A stretch of 64,000 bases of DNA, taken from assembly GCF_900090295.1 (NCBI RefSeq), contig NZ_LT607753.1, positions 1,364,001 to 1,428,000 on the forward strand, given 5' to 3'. Made by a program: the position numbers and the translations under genes. Positions 20,001-28,365 of this stretch are shown here, in pieces. Every line of letters begins with the position of its first letter. Position 1 is the stretch's first letter. A model generated the notes under the pieces. It was not told the DNA's origin. It saw only the letters and a program-made list of their open reading frames with translations, and did no database searches. This DNA comes from Micromonospora coxensis. Its GTDB lineage: Bacteria; Actinomycetota; Actinomycetes; Mycobacteriales; Micromonosporaceae.

Positions 20001-21332
20001 ATGTCACCTGACGCCGACGTGATCGACATCCACCCCGCCCGGCACCAGCGCGTGCTGATGCTGTCCTGGGAGTACCCGCCGGTGCTCGTCGGCGGCCTCG
20101 GCCGGCACGTGCACGCCCTGTCGGTGGCCCTGGCCGCCGCCGGGCACGAGGTCACCGTGGTCACCCGGCACGCCGAGGGCGCCCCGCTGGAGGAGTACGC
20201 CGACGGCGTGCGCATCCTGCGGGCCGCCGAGGACCCGGTCACCTTCCCGCTGGCCACCGGCTCCCTGCTGGCCTGGACGATGGCGTTCAACCACACCCTG
20301 ACCCGGGCCGCGCTGCGCGCCGCCGAGTCCGGCGACTACGACGTGATCCACGCCCACGACTGGCTGGTCGCGCACACCGCGGTCACCCTCGCCGAGCACC
20401 TCGACCTGCCCCTGGTCACCACCATCCACGCCACCGAGGCCGGCCGGCACCAGGGCTGGCTGCCCGAGGAGATGAACCGCACCATCCACGGCGTCGAGCA
20501 CTGGATCAGCAACGCCTCGGCCCGGGTCATCGCCTGCTCCGGGTACATGCGCGACCAGGTCACCCGGCTCTTCGACGTCCCGGCCGCCCGGGTCGACGTG
20601 GTGCCCAACGGCGTCGACGACCGGGCCTGGCACGCCCGCCCGCGCGCCGTCGCCTCCGCCCGCGCCCGGTTCGCCGGCGACGGCCCGCTGGTCGGGTACG
20701 CCGGCCGGCTGGTCTACGAGAAGGGCGTGCAGCACCTGGTGCACGCGGTGCCGTACCTGCGCGACCGGCACCCGGGCCTGCGGGTGGTGATCGCCGGCGA
20801 CGGGCCGTACCGCGACGAACTGGTCGACCAGGCCCGGCGGCTGCGCCTCGACGACACCGTCCGGTTCGCCGGCTTCATGGACTCCACCCAGCTCCCGGCG
20901 GTGCTGGCCGCCACCGACGCGACCGTCGTGCCCAGCCTCTACGAGCCGTTCGGCATGATCGCGCTGGAGGCCGCCGCGGCCGGCGCGCCGCTCGCCGTGG
21001 CCGACACCGGCGGGCTGGCCGAGATCGTCGAGCCGGGCGTGACCGGGGTGACCTTCCCGCACAGCGACCCGGACGCCCTGGCCGGCGCGGTCGACCGGCT
21101 GCTCGGCGACGAGGTGTTCGCCCGGCGGGTGGCCCGCCGCGCGCGCACCATGGTCGGCGAGCGGTACGGCTGGGCCACCATCGCCGCCCGCACCGCGGGC
21201 AGCTACGCCGCCGCGGCCCGCGAGCACGGCGCGTTCCAGGCCCGCCGGGCCGCCACGCTGCTCGGCGGTGACCGGCCCCGGATCGCCATCCCGGAGGGCA
21301 ACCTGCTGGCGATGGACAGCGCCGCGTGCTGA
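20001..21332 (+). CDS. GT4 glycosyltransferase, Rv3032-like alpha-glucan/glycogen glucosyltransferase
   Basis: This is a 443-residue GT-B enzyme. The N-terminal nucleotide fold opens with VLMLSWEYPPVLVGGLGRHV, a glycogen-synthase-like acceptor loop, and continues with HAHDWLVAHTAV and TTIHATEAGRH. The C-terminal fold has YAGRLVYEKGVQHL and the E-x7-E motif at Glu315 and Glu323 (EPFGMIALE). From memory the N-terminal half is very close to mycobacterial Rv3032, an alpha-1,4-glucosyltransferase for methylglucose lipopolysaccharide and glycogen. AAAGGGGG precedes the ATG. With the two neighbouring hydrolases it forms an alpha-glucan synthesis and trimming set. Confidence 0.85.
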   Translation: MSPDADVIDIHPARHQRVLMLSWEYPPVLVGGLGRHVHALSVALAAAGHEVTVVTRHAEGAPLEEYADGVRILRAAEDPVTFPLATGSLLAWTMAFNHTLTRAALRAAESGDYDVIHAHDWLVAHTAVTLAEHLDLPLVTTIHATEAGRHQGWLPEEMNRTIHGVEHWISNASARVIACSGYMRDQVTRLFDVPAARVDVVPNGVDDRAWHARPRAVASARARFAGDGPLVGYAGRLVYEKGVQHLVHAVPYLRDRHPGLRVVIAGDGPYRDELVDQARRLRLDDTVRFAGFMDSTQLPAVLAATDATVVPSLYEPFGMIALEAAAAGAPLAVADTGGLAEIVEPGVTGVTFPHSDPDALAGAVDRLLGDEVFARRVARRARTMVGERYGWATIAARTAGSYAAAAREHGAFQARRAATLLGGDRPRIAIPEGNLLAMDSAAC

Positions 21333-21405
21333 CCGGTCCCGACAACCGATAGGTCCGCCCCGATCCATTGGCTACGGTGTACGTCGGCCGAGGGTGAGGA
21401 GAGCG

Positions 21406-23244
21406 GTGCAGCACGTGATGATCGCCGGTCGGTACCGTCTGGTCGAGCTGGTGGGTCGGGGCGGGATGGGTCGGGTCTGGCGGGCGCGGGACGAGGTGCT
21501 GCACCGCGAGGTGGCGGTCAAGGAGGTCCTGCCGCCGCACTGGCTGGCCGAGTCCGAACGCGACGAGCTGCGGCTGCGGACGCTGCGCGAGGCGCGCACC
21601 GCGGCCCGGCTCAGCCACCCCAACGTGGTCCGGCTGTACGACGTCGTCCGGGTCGACGAGCACCCGTGGATCGTGATGGAGTACGTCCCCTCCCGCACGT
21701 TGCAGGCCGTCCTGGACAGCACCGGTCCGGTCGACCCGGTCCGGGCCGCCGGCATCGGGCGGGCGCTGCTGGCCGCGCTGCGCGCCGCGCACGCCGCCGG
21801 GGTGCTGCACCGTGACGTCAAGCCGCAGAACGTGCTGATGGCGCACGACGGGCGGATCATGCTCACCGACTTCGGACTGGCCACCTTCGACGGCGGGGAC
21901 GGTCTGACCACCCGGCCCGGTCTGGTGCTCGGCTCACCCCAGTTCGTCGCCCCGGAGCGCGCGGCCGAGGGGGTGTCCAGCGTGGAGGCGGACCTCTGGT
22001 CGCTGGGCGCCACCCTGCACGCCGCCGTGGAGGGCCGCTCGCCGTACGCCCGCAGCACCGCCATGGCCACCCTGGCGGCGCTGGCCACCGAGCCGCCGGA
22101 CCCCGCACCGCACGCCGGTCCGCTGGCGCCGGTGCTGACCGGGCTGCTGTGCCGCGACCCCGGCCGGCGGATCGGGCACGACGAGGCCGAACGGCGGCTG
22201 CTGGCCGCCGAGCGCCCGGCGTCGCCGTCCGACACCGAACCTCCGACAGTGGTGCTGCCCGTCGCCCGCCCGGCGGCCGGGGCGACGCCCCCGCCGGCGT
22301 GGCCGGGCACGTCCGAGCGCGCCCCCGACGACGCGGACGCCCTCGCGCCGTCGGGCGTGTTGCGGGTCGGTGGCGGCCCGCCCGTCCCTGCGCCGGACGG
22401 CGGAACCACCGGGCACCGGCCGGCGGGCGCGGGACCGGACGGCCACGCCACCCCGGCCCGGGCCGCCGCCCCGATGCCGCCCCGGCGGCGCTGGGCGCTG
22501 GTGGGGATTGCGCTGGGGGTGGCGGCGGCGACCGGGGTCGGGACCGCGCTGGCCCTCGTGGACCACGACCACGGCGACACGCCCGTACGGACGCCCGCCA
22601 GCGTGTCGCTGCCCGAGGAGCAGCGGACACCATCCCGGGACGGCCGGCCCCTGCCACCTCCGGGCGCGGGGGGACGTCCGGTGGTCCCGCCGCCCTTCCC
22701 GTGCCTGCGGCCCTACGCGTTCGGCGACCCGGTCACCGCCGCGCCGGTCGGCGACCACGACGGCTACCGGCCACCGTCGGGCTGGACCTGGCAGACCGAG
22801 CAGGGCTGGCGCGTCGCCGTCCCGGTCGGCTGGCTGCGCTCCCAGGACCACGGCGCCACCTGCTTCCGCGACCCGGCCAGCCGCCGCACGCTGAGCATCA
22901 CCCCGATGACGGCCGACCTCGTCGACCGGAAGGCGTTCCTGCGGGCCGAGCAGCGACGCCAGGTCGAGGCGGGCACCCTGCCCGGGTACGAAGAGCTGCG
23001 GCTCGGCGACGTCGGCGGCCGGGACGTCGGCTGGGAGTGCCGGTGGACGACCCCGTTCGGCGAACGTGAGCACGCGCTGCGGCTGCTCCCCGGCGATCAG
23101 GCCGGCGGCTGGATCCTGACCTGGAGCGCGGCGGACCGGGACTGGGACGCCTCCGTCGGGCAGCTGACCGTGGCGCGGCAGAGCTTCCACGACCGCTCCG
23201 CCGGAGGGTCCCGCCGACCTGACACGACTGCGTCCCAAGGTTGA
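21406..23244 (+). CDS. Membrane Ser/Thr protein kinase (PASTA-less)
   Basis: The protein has 612 residues from a GTG after GAGGAG. The cytosolic Hanks-type kinase domain (about 1-270) shows the Gly loop GRGGMGRVW, the ATP Lys39, HRD at 135-137 and DFG at 155-157. A long Pro/Ala/Gly linker leads to one transmembrane helix at about 362-385, after the stop-transfer residues RRR. The roughly 220-residue extracytoplasmic part has a Pro-rich stalk and then a compact domain (residues about 445-590) containing two Cys. There are no PASTA repeats, so the ligand is unknown. It likely signals envelope status to cytosolic targets. Confidence 0.88.
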   Translation: MQHVMIAGRYRLVELVGRGGMGRVWRARDEVLHREVAVKEVLPPHWLAESERDELRLRTLREARTAARLSHPNVVRLYDVVRVDEHPWIVMEYVPSRTLQAVLDSTGPVDPVRAAGIGRALLAALRAAHAAGVLHRDVKPQNVLMAHDGRIMLTDFGLATFDGGDGLTTRPGLVLGSPQFVAPERAAEGVSSVEADLWSLGATLHAAVEGRSPYARSTAMATLAALATEPPDPAPHAGPLAPVLTGLLCRDPGRRIGHDEAERRLLAAERPASPSDTEPPTVVLPVARPAAGATPPPAWPGTSERAPDDADALAPSGVLRVGGGPPVPAPDGGTTGHRPAGAGPDGHATPARAAAPMPPRRRWALVGIALGVAAATGVGTALALVDHDHGDTPVRTPASVSLPEEQRTPSRDGRPLPPPGAGGRPVVPPPFPCLRPYAFGDPVTAAPVGDHDGYRPPSGWTWQTEQGWRVAVPVGWLRSQDHGATCFRDPASRRTLSITPMTADLVDRKAFLRAEQRRQVEAGTLPGYEELRLGDVGGRDVGWECRWTTPFGEREHALRLLPGDQAGGWILTWSAADRDWDASVGQLTVARQSFHDRSAGGSRRPDTTASQG

Positions 23245-23419
23245 CACAGCGGCTCGGCGGGCCGGTCGACGCGACATACTTCCTGATGGTCCGGCAGGCG
23301 CCGGCCGCCCGCCGGACGCCACCCTCCCCTGTGGACCGTCCGGGTGATTGCCCCTCGGCGGCGGCTCTGACACAGTGGCGTAGTTTTGTCGATCAAGGGA
23401 CTGGGGAGGGCGAGGCGAC

Positions 23420-24229
23420 ATGATGGGTCCGTCCCACGCGCTGTCCGGCGCGGCGGTGTGGTTGACCGGCTCGTGGGCACTGGACCACTTCGCCGACTAC
23501 CACCAGTCCCCGCTGGCGCTGGCGGTCGGCACGGCGGTCTGCGCCGGTGGCGCCCTCTTCCCCGACCTCGACCTCTCCGGCAAGGTCACCCGCAACCAGG
23601 GTGGCGCGACGGTGGCCCGCACCTTCGGCGTCTTCTCGCTCTTCATCGCCGAGGTGATGGAGAAGATCTCGCTCGGCGTCTACTACGCCACGAAGCTCAG
23701 CCGGGACCCGCGCCGCAACAACGGCCACCGCACCCTGACCCACACCCTGCCGTTCACCGCGCTGGTCGGCTGGGGCACCACGGCGCTCTGCACGGCGTAC
23801 GGCAAGTGGGCCGTGGTGGGCATCTTGTTCTTCATGATCGGGCTGGCCCTGCGCGGCCTGTTCGACAAGTGGGCGGAGCGGGCCGGCTGGGTGATCGTCA
23901 CCCTCGCCTCGGCCGCCGCCGCCTGGTACACCTTCGCCAACCTGCCCGGCGACCGGGGCTACCCGATGATCGGGCTGGCCGTCGGGGTGGGCTGCTTTAC
24001 GCACATCCTCGGCGACATGATCACCAAGGCCGGCGTGCCCATCCTCTGGCCCATCCCGATCAAGCGCCGGATGTGGCTGATGGTCGGCCTGCCGAACGGC
24101 ATCGCGCTGCGCACCGGCAGCAAGGCGGAGGTGGTCGTGCTGCGCACCGCGCTGACCGTGCTCTCGGTGCTCGCCGCGGTGGGCCTGGTCGCGCCGTCGG
24201 TGCTGCAACGCTTCAACATCGAGGTGTGA
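23420..24229 (+). CDS. YdjM-like metal-dependent membrane hydrolase family protein
   Basis: This is a 269-residue membrane protein with about six helices. Conserved His and Asp positions are visible in GPSHALSGAAVW at the N-terminus, GALFPDLDLSG, NNGHRTLTHTLPF and THILGDMITKAGVPILWPIP. These define the YdjM/DUF457 family, related to membrane-bound metal-dependent hydrolases. E. coli YdjM is LexA-regulated, but I saw no SOS box here. Two ATG codons are adjacent; the first follows GGCGAGG. The last codons overlap the start of the amidohydrolase gene (GTGA). Confidence 0.82.
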   Translation: MMGPSHALSGAAVWLTGSWALDHFADYHQSPLALAVGTAVCAGGALFPDLDLSGKVTRNQGGATVARTFGVFSLFIAEVMEKISLGVYYATKLSRDPRRNNGHRTLTHTLPFTALVGWGTTALCTAYGKWAVVGILFFMIGLALRGLFDKWAERAGWVIVTLASAAAAWYTFANLPGDRGYPMIGLAVGVGCFTHILGDMITKAGVPILWPIPIKRRMWLMVGLPNGIALRTGSKAEVVVLRTALTVLSVLAAVGLVAPSVLQRFNIEV

Positions 24230-25143
24230 GCCACCACCTCCCGGCCGACGACGAGGCCGTGCCCGCGTTCTGGCGCGGACTCGGGCTGCCCGGCCTCGCC
24301 GACGTGCACGTGCACTTCCTGCCGCCCCGGCTGCTGCGCCGGGTCTGGGCGTACTTCGACGCGGCCGGGCCACTGCTCGGCACCGAGTGGCCGATCCGGT
24401 ACCGGTGGAGCGACGCCGAACGGGTCGCGCACCTGCACCGGATGGGCGTACGGGCGTTCGGCGCGCTGGCGTACCCGCACAAGCCGGGCATGGCGGCGGA
24501 GCTGAACCGCTGGACGCTGGACTTCGCCCGACGCACCCCCGGCTGCCTGCCCTCGGCGACGTTCTTCCCCGAGCCGGAGGCCCCCGGCTACGTCGCCGAC
24601 GCGCTGGCGGCCGGCGCCCGGCTGTTCAAGGTGCACGTCCAGGTCGGCGGTTTCGCCCCGACCGACCCGGCGCTGGACCCGGTGTGGGGGCTGCTCGCCG
24701 AGGCCGGCACGCCGGTGGTCGTCCACGTCGGGCACGCGCCGGTGGGCACCGCGCACACCGGGCCGGACGGCTTCGCCGCGCTGATGGCCCGGCACCCCCG
24801 CCTCGCCGCGATCGTGGCGCACCTCGGCGCGCCCGACCACACCGCCTTCCTGGCCCTGGCCGAACGGCACGAGCGGGTCCGGCTGGACACCACGATGGCG
24901 TTCACCCCGTTCTTCGACCGGTTCGTGCCGTTCCCCGCCGCCGAACTGCCCCGGCTGCGCGAGCTGGGTCTGGCCGGCAAGGTGCTGCTGGGCAGCGACT
25001 TCCCGAACATCCCCTACCCGTACGCCGAGCAGTTGGCCGGGCTGGCCCGGCTCGACCTGGGCGACGACTGGCTGCGCGCGGTGTGCTGGGACAGCGCCGC
25101 CGCCCTGTTCGACCTGGACCAACCGGCAGGGCCGGCCTCCTGA
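24226..25143 (+). CDS. Amidohydrolase family protein (Amidohydrolase_2 type)
   Basis: The protein has 305 residues from a GTG that overlaps the previous stop by 4 bases, with GAGG just upstream, so it is translationally coupled. This TIM-barrel metalloenzyme shows the strand 1 motif DVHVH (His28, His30), FKVHVQVGGF, VVHVGHAPVG, IVAHLGAPDH and the strand 8 Asp in LLGSDFPNIPYPY. That pattern fits amidohydrolase_2 (PF04909) enzymes, which hydrolyse or decarboxylate small ring compounds. The substrate is unknown. Coupling to a YdjM-like membrane protein is a repeatable arrangement worth noting, but its meaning is not known. Confidence 0.85.
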   Translation: MSHHLPADDEAVPAFWRGLGLPGLADVHVHFLPPRLLRRVWAYFDAAGPLLGTEWPIRYRWSDAERVAHLHRMGVRAFGALAYPHKPGMAAELNRWTLDFARRTPGCLPSATFFPEPEAPGYVADALAAGARLFKVHVQVGGFAPTDPALDPVWGLLAEAGTPVVVHVGHAPVGTAHTGPDGFAALMARHPRLAAIVAHLGAPDHTAFLALAERHERVRLDTTMAFTPFFDRFVPFPAAELPRLRELGLAGKVLLGSDFPNIPYPYAEQLAGLARLDLGDDWLRAVCWDSAAALFDLDQPAGPAS

Positions 25144-25147
25144 CCCG

Positions 25148-25166
25148 CGCCGCCGGGGTGGCGGCG
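25148..25166. terminator. Short terminator hairpin between convergent genes
   Basis: Arms CGCCGCC and GGCGGCG (7 bases) with a five-base loop start 5 bases after the amidohydrolase stop. Confidence 0.45.
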
Positions 25167-25212
25167 ACCGGCGGCCCGGACGGGATCCTCGGCGGGCCGG
25201 GACGCGGTGGCG

Positions 25213-25716
25213 TCAGCGCGTGCCGACCGCCGACGCGTCGGCGCCGGCCGCCTCGGTCCTCCGGCGGAACCGGGCCAGCAGTCGAGGCACCTCCCCGGCG
25301 CCCCGCACGATGCCCGCGTACGCGAGGGTCGGCGGCAGCACCAGCAGCACCCCCACGACGCAGGCCACCGCGACGCCGAACGGTGAGCCGCCGGCCACGA
25401 GTGCGACACCGACGACGGCGAGCAGGGTGAGTACGCCGGCCACACCGGCGCCGGCCAGCGTCCCGGCCACACCGCTGCGACGGCGCCCGGTCAGCTCGGC
25501 GACCACGCCGGCCGGGACGACGACCAGCGGCACCAGGACCAGGCCGGTCAGCGCGGCCGCCAGCACCATCACCGGCCCGGCCAGCGGACCACCGATGCCG
25601 CCGCCGGTCAGCAGGGCGTAGCCGAGCAGCAGGAGGTAGCCGACCAGACCCTCGACGGTGACCACGACCCAGGCGACCACCGCCCCGGCGAGATGCCGGC
25701 TCACCGCAGCGACCAT
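25213..25716 (-). CDS. Small four-helix membrane protein, unassigned
   Basis: This is a 167-residue protein with four predicted transmembrane helices very rich in Val, Leu, Gly and Ala. The loops include the basic turn ELTGRRRSGVAG and a basic C-terminal tail (PRLLARFRRRTEAAG). There are no catalytic motifs and I do not recognise a family. The start at the ATG 25716 was chosen because coding character stops upstream. It lies between the amidohydrolase (convergent) and the nucleotidyltransferase (same strand, 86 bases upstream). Confidence 0.6.
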   Translation of the reverse strand: MVAAVSRHLAGAVVAWVVVTVEGLVGYLLLLGYALLTGGGIGGPLAGPVMVLAAALTGLVLVPLVVVPAGVVAELTGRRRSGVAGTLAGAGVAGVLTLLAVVGVALVAGGSPFGVAVACVVGVLLVLPPTLAYAGIVRGAGEVPRLLARFRRRTEAAGADASAVGTR

Positions 25717-25802
25717 CGACCGCACCTCCCCCGCGTCGCGCACCCCCCGAGGGTGTCGCGTCCGACGAACCGTAGCGCAGCGGGTGGCGGGCCCGGGAGG
25801 GC

Positions 25803-26423
25803 TCAGGCGCCGACGCGCTGCGGTGGGACGGTCAGCCCGTAGAGCGCCATCAGCTCCGGTGAGTCCACCCGGCTGCCGTCCGCGACGGAGTCGCAGGAGA
25901 TGTCGACGATCTGGTTCTTGTGCGCCAGCAGGTACGGCCGGGCGCCGACGTCCGCGCTGGCCAGCGTGGCGATGCCGGACCAGTGCCGGCGGCCGAAGAG
26001 CATCGGGTACCCGCGCAGCCCGTCGTAGGTGGCGCAGACCAGCACGTCCGGGTACGGCAGCGCGGCGACCCGGCGTACCGCGGCGGGGGTGAGTCCGGGC
26101 ATGTCGACCGGGACCACCACCACCGCCTCGATCCCCTCGTCGGTGAGCGCGGCCAGGCCGGCCCGGATCGAGGAGCCCACCCCGGTCCCCCACGCGCGGT
26201 TGACCACCACCGTGGCCCGGGACAGGTCGGCGGTCTCACGCACCTGGTCGGCGGCGGCGCCCAGCACGACCACGATCTGCTCACAGCCCGCCTCGGTCAT
26301 CGTGTCGATCATCTGGTCCACCAGCGGCTTCTCCCCCTGGTGCAGGAGCGCCTCCGGGCCACCGATCCGGCGTCCCCCGCCCGCCGCGATGATCATCCCT
26401 GCGATCCGGTTCAGCTGCGCCAC
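25803..26423 (-). CDS. MobA-like nucleotidyltransferase family protein with altered signature
   Basis: The protein has 206 residues from the GTG at 26423, although no well-spaced ribosome site is seen. The fold is that of MobA/MocA-type nucleotidyltransferases: AGMIIAAGGGRRIGG at the N-terminus, the WGTGVGSSIRAGL segment and the metal-binding Asp107 in VPVDMPG. The usual signature ends in a conserved Lys (G-G-P-K-A-L). Here the position is Glu24 (G-G-P-E-A-L), which should weaken nucleotide phosphate binding. It might still transfer nucleotides, or it may have become regulatory. No molybdenum cofactor gene is nearby. Confidence 0.72.
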   Translation of the reverse strand: MAQLNRIAGMIIAAGGGRRIGGPEALLHQGEKPLVDQMIDTMTEAGCEQIVVVLGAAADQVRETADLSRATVVVNRAWGTGVGSSIRAGLAALTDEGIEAVVVVPVDMPGLTPAAVRRVAALPYPDVLVCATYDGLRGYPMLFGRRHWSGIATLASADVGARPYLLAHKNQIVDISCDSVADGSRVDSPELMALYGLTVPPQRVGA

Positions 26424-26542
26424 CTCCGTCGTGAAGACGGACCGAGCAGAGCCGCCCGGTCCGTTACGCACACCGGACCCAACGAGCGCCCGGGGCGGAG
26501 GGTGTCGGGGCAAAAGGGAAATTCGTCCGCTATGCCGCACCT

Positions 26543-26567
26543 GACGCCGTCCCGCACCGACGGCGTC
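26543..26567 (-). terminator. Terminator hairpin after the DNA polymerase gene
   Basis: Arms GACGCCGTC (26543-26551) and GACGGCGTC (26559-26567) with a seven-base loop lie 10 bases beyond the polymerase stop on the minus strand. Confidence 0.6.
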
Positions 26568-26576
26568 GCGCGGCAG

Positions 26577-28256
26577 TCAGGTGGCGTCGGCGTAGCACTC
26601 CACGATGGACACGTCCAACGGGAAGCGGACCGGGGTGTCGCCGAAGAGCAGCGTCGAGGCCCGCGCACCGGACCGGGTGACCGCCTCGGCCACCGCGTCG
26701 GCCTGCTCGGCCGGGCAGTGCACCAGCACCTCGTCGTGCTGGAAGAAGACCAGCTCACCACCGGTGCCGGCCAGCTCGCCGCGCAGCGTCGCGAGCAGCG
26801 TGGAGGCCCACTCGGCGGCGGTGGCCTGGATGACGAAGTTGCGGGTGAACCGGCCCCGGGACCGGGCCGCCCGGGCGCGCGGGGACTGCGGGTCGGCCCC
26901 GGCGTCCGGATCGGCCCCGGCGTCGTCGCCGTCGGTGAACCCCGCCGTCCCCGGCGGACAGGTGCGCCCCAGCCAGGAGCGGACCAGCCCGCCCGCCTCA
27001 CCGGTGCGCGCCGCCGCCTCGACGTAGGCGAACGCGGTCGGATAGTGCCGCTTGAGGGCCGCCAGCGCGGGCACGGCCGCCCCGCCGGTCTGCCCGTACA
27101 TCGCGCCGAGCAGGGCCACCTTGGCCCGCGCCCGGTCACCGGCGAAGGCGTCCTGGGCGAGGGCGGCGTAGAGGTCACCGGCCGCGCCGGCGGTGGCGAG
27201 CCGGGCGTCGCCGGAGACCGCCGCCAGCACCCGCGGCTCCAACTGGCCGGCGTCGGCGACCACGAACCGCCAGCCCGGATCGGCCACCACCGCCCGCCGG
27301 ATCACCTTCGGGATCTGCAGGGCGCCGCCGCCCCGGGTCGCCCAGCGCCCGGAGACCACCCCGCCGGGCACGTACTCCGGCTGGAAACGGCCGTCGCGGA
27401 CCCAGGCGTCACGCCAGGCCCGGCCGTGCGCCGTCCAGATCCGGTAGAGCTCCTTGTACTGCAGGACCAGCGGCACCGCCGGGTGGTCGACCCCGCGCAG
27501 CACCCAGGCCCGGGTGTTGGGCAACTCCACCCCGGCCCGGGCGAAGGCCCGCAACAGCTCCGCCGGGGAGTCGGCGTGCACCTGGCGTACGCCGAACGCG
27601 TCGGCGATCCGCGCCGCCAGCTCGGCCAGCCGCCGGGGCGGCCCACCCACCGGGGACGCCTCGCCGAGCAGCTCGGCCAGGATCGCGTCGTGCACCTCGA
27701 CCCTCCAGGGCAGGCCCGCCACGCCCATCTCCACCGCGATCAGCGCCCCCGCCGACTCGGCGGCCACCAGCAGCCGGAACCGGCCGGGGTGCGCGGTCGC
27801 CGCGATCCGGGCGAGCTGGTCGGCGTACACCTCGGACAACGCCGCGACGCCGGGACCCGCCGGCCCGGGGACGGCGTCGAAGAGCGCGGCCTGGCCGTGC
27901 CCGGGCGGCGCGGGCGGCCGGGGTGGCGGGTCGGGCGGGACGGCGGCCCCGGTGAGCCGGGCGTGCGCGGCGGCGAACGAACGGGGCTCGCCCCACCGGC
28001 CGGCGTGGCCGAGCAGCAGCGCCTCGGTCAGCTCGACGTCGTGGCAGCGCTCCAGCCGGACGCCGGCCCGCAGCAGCGCCGGGTAGACCGACGCGCCGGA
28101 CGCCCACACCCAGCGCGGCCGGTCGGCGGCCTCCCGGGCGGCGACGGCCGCGGCGAGGTCGGCGACCCGCTCGACCGGCCCCACCGGCCGCCCGTCGGCT
28201 GCCAGCGGCTGGAGCTCTCCCCCACCCCGCTCGTCCGCCACCATCGCCACCAGCAC
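26577..28256 (-). CDS. Family A DNA polymerase, actinobacterial bifunctional exonuclease/polymerase type
   Basis: The protein has 559 residues from the GTG at 28256. It lacks the 5'-nuclease domain of PolA. The N-terminal third corresponds to a degenerate 3'-5' exonuclease-like domain, starting VLVAMVADERGGG. The C-terminal polymerase shows motif A as VVADAGQLEPRVLA, motif B as RAKVALLGAMYGQ and motif C as FFQHDEVLVH. The two catalytic acids in A and C are present. Such short family A enzymes are widespread in actinobacteria next to the normal PolA and probably act in repair or translesion synthesis. An acidic Asp/Ala/Gly insert (DGDDAGADPDAGADP) lies between motifs B and C. Confidence 0.88.
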   Translation of the reverse strand: MLVAMVADERGGGELQPLAADGRPVGPVERVADLAAAVAAREAADRPRWVWASGASVYPALLRAGVRLERCHDVELTEALLLGHAGRWGEPRSFAAAHARLTGAAVPPDPPPRPPAPPGHGQAALFDAVPGPAGPGVAALSEVYADQLARIAATAHPGRFRLLVAAESAGALIAVEMGVAGLPWRVEVHDAILAELLGEASPVGGPPRRLAELAARIADAFGVRQVHADSPAELLRAFARAGVELPNTRAWVLRGVDHPAVPLVLQYKELYRIWTAHGRAWRDAWVRDGRFQPEYVPGGVVSGRWATRGGGALQIPKVIRRAVVADPGWRFVVADAGQLEPRVLAAVSGDARLATAGAAGDLYAALAQDAFAGDRARAKVALLGAMYGQTGGAAVPALAALKRHYPTAFAYVEAAARTGEAGGLVRSWLGRTCPPGTAGFTDGDDAGADPDAGADPQSPRARAARSRGRFTRNFVIQATAAEWASTLLATLRGELAGTGGELVFFQHDEVLVHCPAEQADAVAEAVTRSGARASTLLFGDTPVRFPLDVSIVECYADAT

Positions 28257-28353
28257 GGATGCGATTCTGCCTCGCCCCTGTGACACCCGACCGGCAGGCC
28301 GGCGCCGTCCGGCACCGCGCGGTAACGGGGCGGTGCGGCGGCGGCCGGATCGG

Positions 28354-28359
28354 TAGCGT
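28354..28359 (+). promoter_or_regulatory. Candidate -10 element of the ABC exporter operon
   Basis: TAGCGT ends 6 bases before the GTG at 28366, consistent with a leaderless mRNA. No Shine-Dalgarno is seen. Confidence 0.4.
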
Positions 28360-28365
28360 GGGCGG

